Source: Halosimplex aquaticum (lineage in GTDB: Archaea; Halobacteriota; Halobacteria; Halobacteriales; Haloarculaceae). From it: 64,000 nucleotides of DNA. This document shows positions 25,330 to 32,243 of this stretch, piece by piece (the first letter of the stretch is position 1; each line of letters starts with the position of its first letter). The notes beneath the pieces were generated by a model. The model did not search any database. It was given only the letters and a program-made list of their open reading frames with translations, and had not been told where the DNA came from. The stretch covers positions 3,596,001-3,660,000 of the forward strand of contig NZ_CP118158.1 in the NCBI RefSeq assembly GCF_028747785.1, given 5' to 3'. A program made the translations under genes and the position numbers.

Positions 25330-25505
25330 TGTTTCCTAACTCGACGGGCAGTAGCTCCTCGATGCTGAATGCCGCTGGATACTTCACCGACCGGATCGAG
25401 TCTCACACCGTCATCTTTCCGTCCGGCGCCGATGATATTGGCTGTCATCTGGGTGCCTCCCGTGGCGTATCGGTACTGATCATCTGGAATCAGCATTGGA
25501 GCTAC
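25315..25505 (-). pseudogene. Decayed intergenic coding unit X, copy 3
   Basis: In one phase the minus strand reads SVKYPAAFSIEELLPVELGN, closing with a TAG just inside L5. In another phase a DDQYRYATGGTQMTANIIGA segment lies upstream. Both recall pieces of copies 1 and 2, but a stop and a phase change separate them. Bases just after the L6 stop also resemble those after the L7 stop. Confidence 0.42.
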
Positions 25506-25964
25506 TCAGTAGCTCCGGGTGTAATTCTCGTATGAGAAGTACGTATATTCTCCCTCCGCGTTCTGCTGCAAGCGCAGCCCGTTAACGCCGCCGACGGCGT
25601 CGGTCGGCCGCTTGACTTCGTCGTACTTCAGGTACACGTAGTGCGGTTTGGCCGGTGTAACGACGGTAAACTGATTATTCGTCTCCTCCTCCCAGTCAAA
25701 CCTGATCGCCCCCAGCGTGGTTTCGTTCAGTAGCGTCTTGTTTGCGGTCAGAAACCGTACTTTGACTCCATTCAAGACGACTGGTGCCGTCGTCCCTCCT
25801 AGATTGAACTCAACTGTCGTCGTATATCTCCCATTGGTTTGAGCAGTCTCATTGATCACAGGAGACAGAGTCCATCTATCGTTTTCAACTCCGACCTGAT
25901 GGCAGCCAGCGGTCACGATGAGGAGCGCAACGAGGCACGTCCGACAGAGAGGCAGCATACGCAT
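25506..25964 (-). CDS. Small lipoprotein, array member L6
   Basis: Lipoprotein of 152 residues with signal peptide ending CLVALLIVTAGC. The array consensus is complete: DRWTLSPVINETAQTNG, VEFNLGG, PVVLNGVKVRFLTANKTLLNETTLGAI, FTVVTPAKPHYVYLKYDEVKRPTD, GGVNGLRLQQNAEGEYTY, ending YENYTRSY. It is closest to L7. The 162-bp gap upstream has coding-like traces (DVFSATERSAKEGS) that may be a further X remnant. Unknown function. Confidence 0.72.
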   Translation of the reverse strand: MRMLPLCRTCLVALLIVTAGCHQVGVENDRWTLSPVINETAQTNGRYTTTVEFNLGGTTAPVVLNGVKVRFLTANKTLLNETTLGAIRFDWEEETNNQFTVVTPAKPHYVYLKYDEVKRPTDAVGGVNGLRLQQNAEGEYTYFSYENYTRSY

Positions 25965-26126
25965 CTCTGTTTGACAGGAGTTTCATTTAATTCAACTGTT
26001 ACGGATCCTTCTTTGGCTGAACGCTCTGTCGCACTGAAAACGTCTCTCAGGTACTGACCGGTAATACTGGATGTCTCCTGGGTGCTTTTCGTAACATGTC
26101 ACTGTTGGAACCAACACAAGAGCTAC

Positions 26127-26573
26127 TCAGTACTCAGCCGTGTAGTTTCTATATGAGCTATATCGGTACTCACCTTCTGCACTCTGTCGCAAGCGCAACC
26201 CGCTGACGCCGCCGACGGCATCGGTAGGTTGCTCAACCTCGTCGTACTTCAGGTACACGTAATATGGCCGCTCCGGTGTGGAGACGTTGAACTGATGAAG
26301 TGCTCCCCGCTCGAATCGGACTGTTCCTAGTGTCGTCTCGTTAAGAATGACCTCTTCCGCGGTCAAGAACTCTACTTTGACGCCTTTCAGAACAACAGGT
26401 GAGACGTCTTCTTCCAGTTCGAATTGGACCGATGTCGTGTAATTACCGTCACTCTGGACGCTACCTGCAATCTCTGATCCCACGCCCCATACCTTCTCTT
26501 GGGGCCCCAGCTCATGGCACCCGGCAGTTACCACTAGAATTGCTATAATACGCTTGTTCAATTTACTAGCCAT
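26127..26573 (-). CDS. Small lipoprotein, array member L7
   Basis: Lipoprotein of 148 residues with leader MASKLNKRIIAILVVTAGC. The mature region follows L6 closely: KVWGVGSEIAGSVQSDG, VQFELEE, PVVLKGVKVEFLTAEEVILNETTLGTV, FNVSTPERPYYVYLKYDEVEQPTD, GGVSGLRLRQSAEGEYRY. Its ATG overlaps the stop of the disrupted L8 gene by eight bases, a sign of translational coupling within one operon. Unknown function. Confidence 0.73.
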   Translation of the reverse strand: MASKLNKRIIAILVVTAGCHELGPQEKVWGVGSEIAGSVQSDGNYTTSVQFELEEDVSPVVLKGVKVEFLTAEEVILNETTLGTVRFERGALHQFNVSTPERPYYVYLKYDEVEQPTDAVGGVSGLRLRQSAEGEYRYSSYRNYTAEY

Positions 26574-26861
26574 TTATTTTCACCGAGGATGGGGCGGTGG
26601 AGCAACCAAGTGTCACCGTGGTCGTCTCCGAGGGGGCCAGCGTTCCGATCGTTGCCCGACATAGTTCAGGCTCAGGACTGTCATATCCGGCGACCTCGAC
26701 GTTGTGGAAAGCTGCCCAGTCGCCTTCAACGTTTTTGCTGCTCGCCTGGACAGCGATGTGGAGTTCGACAGCCCCGGGTTTCCGCGATGTCTCTATTGAG
26801 CCGTATCGGAGCGATCGTGATCGCGGCTCCATACAACCGGAGAGAACGGCTATAGTGGACG

Positions 26862-27353
26862 TTAGAAATAATTGCTCACCTTTGGAAGCGACAGTTGGTC
26901 GAGAGCAGTATCGATCGCGGTGGTCAGTTGCTCAAGCGAGTCGAAGAACCGGTTGCTGAGAGCGTTTTGGAGTTGTCGCCAGCACTCTTCGACAGGGTTG
27001 AGTTCCGGCGAATACGCCGGTAACGTGACGAAGGCGAGGTCGTCACGGGCCGCTAGGTCCGTGACGGCCGACGCCTGGAAGTACGGCGCACCATCTAATA
27101 CGACGATCAAGTCTTCTTCGAATTCTTCGCATAACGCGAGAATGAAATGTTTTGCATGATCGGCGGTGACGTACTCGGTGAACCGTGAGAAAAAACAGTC
27201 ACCGTCTTCGGTGATTGCGCCGAGCAGACACGTCCAGTCGCGTTGGCCGGACAATTCGACGCTCGGCCGCGTGCCGCGCGGAAACCACGCGGCACGCGGC
27301 TCGACTTGCACCGATTTCTTCGTCTGATCGATACAGACTATTTTGGCGTCCAT
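26862..27353 (-). CDS. IS630 transposase, second frame (DDE catalytic half)
   Basis: The frame of 163 residues starts at ATG 27353, inside the end of the first frame. DDE motifs are IVCIDQTKKS (Asp), IVVLDGAPYF (Asp) and SPELNPVEECWRQLQN (Glu), typical of IS630. It is most likely made as a fusion with the first frame by slippage at the A7 run at 27364-27370 rather than translated alone. It looks intact. Confidence 0.85.
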   Translation of the reverse strand: MDAKIVCIDQTKKSVQVEPRAAWFPRGTRPSVELSGQRDWTCLLGAITEDGDCFFSRFTEYVTADHAKHFILALCEEFEEDLIVVLDGAPYFQASAVTDLAARDDLAFVTLPAYSPELNPVEECWRQLQNALSNRFFDSLEQLTTAIDTALDQLSLPKVSNYF

Positions 27354-27862
27354 CTCCGCTCGCTTTTTTTGATCTCGTCGTGGAACTCTTCTTGGTCGGA
27401 TTCTTCAGCTTCGGCGGCTGTGCGGCGTGGTTTTTGATAACTCAATCCAGCTTCTTTCAACAGCCGCCGGCAGCTCGGATAGGAGTACTCGACATCGTAG
27501 GCGTCTTCGAGAAATTCCTGGACGAGCGCCGGCGTCCACGCCGGCGCGTCGATCCCGGCCTCTTCGGGCGGTTCGTGCACGGCTTGTTCGAACTCTTCTT
27601 GCTGTGATTCTGAGAGTTTTCGTTTTCTCCCGGATCGATGATCATCAGACACAGCTTGCTCAAGCGGTTCGTCCGTATCAAATCGCATCAGCCAGCTGTA
27701 GATCGTTCTTCGACCGGTGTCGTGCCACTCTGCAAGTTCGGATTGCGTTACGCCGTTTTTGTACGCAATTGCGGCTAACAACCGTTGTGTCGGCTTGTTT
27801 CCCTCGACGTTGTCGAGGGCGTCTTGGAGGTCTTCGACGGAGATCTCGTCGAGGTGGTCCAT
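27338..27862 (-). CDS. IS630 transposase, first frame (DNA-binding half) with slippage site
   Basis: The frame of 174 residues carries HTH motifs: QRLLAAIAYKNGVTQSELAEWHDTG-type and a second near YSYPSCRRLLKEAGL. It ends soon after IKKSERRWTPK. The run AAAAAAAG on the minus strand (A7 at 27364-27370) is a slippery site; reading one extra A converts the end to IKKKRAEMDAKIVC and joins the catalytic half. This two-frame arrangement is common in IS630 elements, so it is regarded as functional. Confidence 0.83.
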   Translation of the reverse strand: MDHLDEISVEDLQDALDNVEGNKPTQRLLAAIAYKNGVTQSELAEWHDTGRRTIYSWLMRFDTDEPLEQAVSDDHRSGRKRKLSESQQEEFEQAVHEPPEEAGIDAPAWTPALVQEFLEDAYDVEYSYPSCRRLLKEAGLSYQKPRRTAAEAEESDQEEFHDEIKKSERRWTPK

Positions 27863-27955
27863 TGATCACAGCAACACTCTCTGAGCGGAAAGTTCTAACG
27901 GCTACTATAGTGCCGTCCCGCACAGGACTTCTCTTCGTTGAAGGGGCTTATTCAT

Positions 27956-28256
27956 ACGTCATTGGGAGTCGCTTGGTATCGATTGAAATGATCCAACTCA
28001 TCTAGCTAGAATCTCATCGTTCGGATCTCGGCGGATGGTTTGGCACGCCATCCTTGGCTGTAGATCGTATCGTCCTCTAGGCGCTCCTTTGCGTGTTCGC
28101 GGTATCTCGGAGAGCAACAGACACTTTATCCTCGCTCATTTAGGCGATGGTGACTTTCCGCTTGCATTCGAGGGCAATCGTCCCACGGATACTAGTGCCG
28201 CACGGGCGGAGGAACGTCGTCTCCGTGCGGGCCATCTCCGTCAGGGGTGACTGTAC
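27956..28256. other. Intergenic stretch without a recognisable gene
   Basis: These 301 bp lie between the L8 start and the L9 remnant. I see no lipobox, X motif or convincing frame on either strand. A direct continuation of the array's decayed spacer DNA is likely. Confidence 0.4.
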
Positions 28257-28659
28257 TTATTCTTGGAGAAAACTCTCGTAAGTGCCGGAATCCGTTCGGC
28301 GCGTTCCGTACAACTCGACGTCGACGTCAGTGCGTACCTCGCCGACTCGAATGACGACTCGCTCGGGGGGATTATCCAGCTTAACCGTGAATCCCTCTCG
28401 AAACGAGGAGTTGGGAATCCTCCCGATCTCTACGGCCTGCATCGTCGTCCCTGAGCTATTCGTGAAGACGACCCGGTATCCTCAATTTCAAACTCCCCCT
28501 GGTATTGTTGAAGGACTACAAGTTCGCCGGTGAATTCGATGGCGTCGTCTGTCGACTCTGTCGAAACGTTCTCGATGCTGACAGGCACTGACGTCTGTCC
28601 ACGCCCATCGCATCCCGCTATCGAGATGAGTAGTACACAAACAATGAGTAAGCGTATTC
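28257..28659 (-). pseudogene. Array member L9, cut by IS5-type copy B and frameshifted
   Basis: Reading inward from the left end of the IS on the minus strand gives RIRLLIVCVLLISIAGC, a lipoprotein signal whose start codon has been replaced by the element. The frame continues (VPVSIENVSTESTDDAIEFTGELVVL) and then shifts by one base near 28475 to VVFTNSSGTTMQAVEIGRIPNSSFREGF...PPERVVI. The second half matches the usual strand order of the array. Confidence 0.62.
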
Positions 28660-29726
28660 GAGGGTGTCATAGAAAGCCTCACACACGAGGACGCAGGGTG
28701 TTGGAACTGTGTCTACGAGCGCCAGCACCCTGCAAGAAGAGGGTTCTATCGACGAGTTCTTCAATGTCGTGGCTACCGAGACGCTCGCGTTGTTCGAGCA
28801 TCTTGAGTTCGACTTTTTCAGCGAGTTCGACGTGTTCGCCCCCGCTCGCCGGGGGCGAACACGAGACCACCACCCACCAGAACTCTTCCGAGCGTTCCTC
28901 CACTGCTACTACAAGGACATCTACGGCATTCGCCCGGTCACACGAGAACTCCAGAACACGGTCGTCTGGCTCAGCTGGCTTCGATCGACCGCCCTCAAGA
29001 GACGCGGTCGATCGCTTCCTCACCGACCTCGAACACGTCGTCGACGAAGTCTTCGACCACCTCGTCGAGCAGGCCGCCGCCCGCGGCCTGCTCGACATGA
29101 CCTACCGAATCGATTCGACGGACGTGCGAGCGATGCCATCCGACCCAGATGCGTCGAAGAACTACGACCCAACCGCTGAGGAGTACTATTACGGCTACGG
29201 CTGTACGATCGTCTCAACCGGCGCAAAGATCCCGATTGCAGCCGAGTTCACCGAGAGCAAACAAGCCGCAGAAGAGACGGCGATGCGCGTCACCCGTGAC
29301 GCGCTCGCCGTCGCCCAGCCGATCTGGATGCTCGGTGACAGCGCCTACGACACGCTCGACTGGCACGACCTCCTGCTGACCGCAGGAGTCGTGCCAATCG
29401 CCCCGTACAACCCGCGAAACACCGACGATCCGCTCAATATCAAGTACAGAGTCGAAGACCGCATCGAGAAACACAGTGACGAGATTCAGCTCAAACAGTC
29501 GATCCTAGACGAGACGTACAACCGCCGGAGTCAGGTCGAGCGAACGAACGATGCGGTCAAGGACTGCGGCCTCGGGACGCTACGCGCCCGAGGCCGCGTC
29601 CACGCCCGAGCGCAGGTGTTCCTTGCGCTCTGCGTTCGACTCGTCGTCGCCGTCACCAACTACGAACGAGGTGACAATCCGGGAAGCACCGTCATCACGG
29701 TATGAGATGGATTCTATGACACCCTC
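28660..29726. mobile_element. IS5-type insertion sequence, copy B (defective)
   Basis: Same element as copy A, in inverse orientation, with 15-bp terminal repeats at 28660-28674 and 29712-29726. The transposase gene on the plus strand has a two-base deletion. No target duplication is visible. The two copies face each other across about 17.5 kb. Confidence 0.87.
28709..29705 (+). pseudogene. IS5-type transposase, copy B, frameshifted
   Basis: The first part (GTG 28709 to about 28976) encodes EGSIDEFFNVVATETLALFE...NTVVWLS. Copy A continues SCGFDRPPSR with bases AGCTGTGGC, but here the sequence is AGCTGGC, two bases shorter, so the phase changes. The rest, GFDRPPSRDAV through MLGDSAYDTLDWHD and VERTNDAVKDCGLG, is open in another phase to 29705. 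All catalytic residues remain, so only the deletion disables it. Confidence 0.88.
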
Positions 29727-29818
29727 ACACATACCAATAACCTCCCACCAAATAAAACTAGTCACTGTGCTTCCCCTATTATTCAGATTGAATCATTGGG
29801 ATGTACCTAAACCACAGA

Positions 29819-29827
29819 ACTATATTG
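29819..29827 (+). promoter_or_regulatory. TATA element of the MBL-fold gene
   Basis: ACTATATTG lies about 26 bp before the ATG at 29849. It favours that ATG as a leaderless start over ATG 29801 or 29828, which lie upstream of or directly beside the element. Confidence 0.5.
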
Positions 29828-29848
29828 ATGGACTCTCAATTCAGATAC

Positions 29849-32146
29849 ATGGAGATTACCTACCAGCACGCAAATCCGCATTCGGGGAACGAATCGTTCC
29901 TCTTGCGCATTCGCGAAAAACACGAAGCACGTACGCCGTGCATTCTCGTGGACGCTGGAGATGGCGTCGACGCCGGGGAACTACTCGGTGACGACGAGTA
30001 TCTGGCAGCGATTCTCCTCACGCACGCACACGTCGACCACTACCGTTCCCTGGACGACGCCCACCGTGACCGAGCGCCGATTCTCACCTCGCCGGGAACA
30101 GCGGCGATAGTCGAGGACGTCTTCGCCGAAGGCAAACGTCACTACGGACTCAGTGAGACGGAAGCACTACTCGGACATGTCGAAGGGATCGACAGCTGGC
30201 GTGATGTCGTGGCCGGGACTGTCCGCGTCCATCCCGTTCCGGCAGGGCATGCACCCGGTGCGTGTGGATTCCTCGTGGAGGTCGGCGACGAAGATCCGTT
30301 CCACGCGCTCGTGACCGGAGACTTCACTCCTCGGGACGCCGGCGGGTATCCCGGCTTCGAGCCGGAGAACTACTTCGACATCGACGCCGTCTTCCTCACG
30401 GCGGCGACGAACGATGACTTCGAGGACGAGCTCACGGAAACCGTCGGAACGCTCGTTCAGCGAGCGAGCGAAGGATCGACGACGCTGTGTACGACGAGCG
30501 GGCTGACCGGCGTCCACCTGGCGACGCTCCTTGCGGGCGTCGAGCGGGATACCGAACGGGCCGTGCGGGTGATTCTTGCCGGCCAGGTGGCGAAACTGTA
30601 CGACCGCCTCGGCTACGACCACGACAACGTCGAGACCGTTCCGACGTACTCCGATCCAAAGACCTGTCTGAACGCCGGTGCCGTCACCATCGCTGGACCA
30701 GAGGTCCCGGTCGAGGGCAGTAGCGCTCGGCTCTTCCGAGCGATCGAGGACGACCCAAACGCGACGCTCGTGCAAGTTCAGGGCGGGAACACCGACGCGA
30801 AAGACAGTGGCGACGCGAAAGGGACGGTCTCCTCGACGATGTTTACGAATCACCCGTCCGAGGACGTCCTCGACGACGTCGTCGACACTATCTCGCCGAT
30901 CCACGTCGTCGTCGAACATCAGCACGGCCGCGCAACTGAACGGTACAAGGACAAGTGGGACGCCTATACGTGGGCGAACGGCGACGCGACTGAACAGACA
31001 CTCTTCCGAGACGGTTCCATCGTAGCCCCGCCGTGGGTCGGCGAAAAAACCCACAGTCGCGTTCGGGGACGTGAGCAGTCTCGAACAGTAGCCGCGAGCA
31101 ACGACGGGCTCCTCGAACAGCTGTCGCTACCGGAAATCGGGAGACGTGACCAGATCGATCTCGCGGCCGAAGGTGTCGACGTGAAGCCCCTCCGCAAGCG
31201 GCTTCGGACAGGCCGGCCTGCCCCGGAAACCACGTCCCAGCCGACTCCGAACGCGGAGGCGAGTGGCAGTTCCCGTGGTGAACGTCGGGCGACCGTTGCC
31301 GACGGTGGACTGTACGAGACGACGGGCCCGGCCATCAGCGAACAAAAGCGCGCCCGTGTTACAGTGGACACGGGCGATGCGGACCAGTCCGAGGAACTTT
31401 TCGATACGGTCTCTACGCAGGTAGTGTTGAGCGCCGAAGCGGATACGACGAACGATAGCGCTCCCGAATCCGTTGATACGGCGCCAGAGCCAACTCCAAA
31501 AGACGACGTAAACACGGACGACGAGGACGGTACCGATGCTGGCGAGCGCTTGGAGTCTGTTACTGGGTCGAACGAATCCACTGGATCGATCGAGGCGGAC
31601 GAACGCGGTGAGCCTGAGCAGACTCGGGAGGAAACAACGGAGGAACCGATAGATAACGACGGCGCTAGCGAGCAGTCTGTGTCCGGTGTTCGGTCCTCAG
31701 CGGCCATGGAAGGCGGCGCTGACGATGCCACAACCGTTGAAATAGATCCCGTCGTCAGGTCACTCGCAGCCGAGTACGCCGACGACTGCGGGACAACTAT
31801 CGACGCTGTCGTCGCGGACGCCGTCGAGGAACTATTGGCTGCCGTCCTTCGTGGCGACAACGTCCACATCGAGCCAGATGCGCCGGCGACAACTATCGAT
31901 GCGGATTCCGCTCTAGAGCAGGTGATCGAACAGTCAATGGCTGACGATGCAGATGTATCGACTTCTGTCAGACGGACTCTCTGTAAGGGTCTAGGCATCG
32001 ACCCCGATGCTCGAACAATATCAGTCGCTGGTTTCGATACCTTCGTGCCTCTCGTAGACGCCATCGCTGAAAATGATGACTCCGCAGTCACCGATCCCGA
32101 CCAGATTGTACAGGTTGCGCTCGAACATCACCTGACCGACCAATGA
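29849..32146 (+). CDS. MBL-fold hydrolase with long acidic C-terminal region, defence-island gene
   Basis: Protein of 765 residues. The N-terminal 420 residues are a metallo-beta-lactamase fold like that of CPSF/RNase J-type nucleases: LLTHAHVDHYRSL (metal motif), PAGHAPGACGFLV, VTGDFTPRD and a late VVEHQHGRA. The middle (about 430-630) is acidic and low in complexity. The C-terminal 140 residues contain two similar helical blocks (VRSLAAEYADDCGTTIDAVV and a VDAIAENDDSA...IVQVALEHH block), perhaps RHH-like. The gene starts the island just beyond the IS copy B and is followed by the AAA ATPase and brxA, so a role in phage defence or nucleic-acid processing is inferred. Confidence 0.72.
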   Translation: MEITYQHANPHSGNESFLLRIREKHEARTPCILVDAGDGVDAGELLGDDEYLAAILLTHAHVDHYRSLDDAHRDRAPILTSPGTAAIVEDVFAEGKRHYGLSETEALLGHVEGIDSWRDVVAGTVRVHPVPAGHAPGACGFLVEVGDEDPFHALVTGDFTPRDAGGYPGFEPENYFDIDAVFLTAATNDDFEDELTETVGTLVQRASEGSTTLCTTSGLTGVHLATLLAGVERDTERAVRVILAGQVAKLYDRLGYDHDNVETVPTYSDPKTCLNAGAVTIAGPEVPVEGSSARLFRAIEDDPNATLVQVQGGNTDAKDSGDAKGTVSSTMFTNHPSEDVLDDVVDTISPIHVVVEHQHGRATERYKDKWDAYTWANGDATEQTLFRDGSIVAPPWVGEKTHSRVRGREQSRTVAASNDGLLEQLSLPEIGRRDQIDLAAEGVDVKPLRKRLRTGRPAPETTSQPTPNAEASGSSRGERRATVADGGLYETTGPAISEQKRARVTVDTGDADQSEELFDTVSTQVVLSAEADTTNDSAPESVDTAPEPTPKDDVNTDDEDGTDAGERLESVTGSNESTGSIEADERGEPEQTREETTEEPIDNDGASEQSVSGVRSSAAMEGGADDATTVEIDPVVRSLAAEYADDCGTTIDAVVADAVEELLAAVLRGDNVHIEPDAPATTIDADSALEQVIEQSMADDADVSTSVRRTLCKGLGIDPDARTISVAGFDTFVPLVDAIAENDDSAVTDPDQIVQVALEHHLTDQ

Positions 32147-32210
32147 ACCCACGGATTAACCAGTGCATTACATTACAGAAATCCACAGATTTGCGACATC
32201 AGAACGAATG

Positions 32211-32218
32211 ATTATTTA
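32211..32218 (+). promoter_or_regulatory. TATA element of the AAA ATPase gene
   Basis: ATTATTTA starts 33 bp before the ATG at 32244; spacing fits a leaderless message. Confidence 0.5.
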
Positions 32219-32243
32219 TGTCCAGCACGGAGGATAGAGCAAT

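Larger units (their letters stand above)
26851..27909. mobile_element. IS630-type insertion sequence with TA target duplication
   Basis: The element proper is 26853-27907, about 1,055 bp, flanked by TA at 26851-26852 and 27908-27909, the hallmark of IS630/Tc1 insertion. Ends are TAGTGGACGTTAGAA and the complement of TAGTAGCCGTTAGAA (13 of 15 matching). It carries two overlapping frames that need a -1 shift to make the transposase. The target is reconstructed exactly in the L8 gene. Confidence 0.88.
26566..27955 (-). pseudogene. Array member L8, Tat-type lipoprotein split by IS630-type element
   Basis: The two parts are 27910-27955 (ATG at 27955) and 26566-26852. Removing the element and one TA copy restores a 333-bp frame of 110 residues, with a leader containing RREVLCGTALAVLSGC, a twin-Arg lipoprotein signal. 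The mature part, VELHIAVQASSKN...AAFHNVEVAGYDSPEPELCRATIGTL, resembles an FxLYD-like beta domain and is only distantly like L4-L7. The insertion separates the start and twin-Arg region from the lipobox, so export is lost. Confidence 0.78.

Noticed and set aside
28035-28250. 71-codon plus-strand frame
   Set aside because: No start signal, domain or coding bias; it lies in decayed spacer DNA.
28709-29705. Programmed frameshift in IS5-type copy B
   Set aside because: Copy A has an uninterrupted gene and copy B lacks exactly two bases (AGCTGTGGC versus AGCTGGC), so it is a deletion.
10139-29726. The two IS5-type copies as ends of a composite transposon
   Set aside because: No target duplication flanks the pair, the interval contains core-like genes, and one copy is defective.
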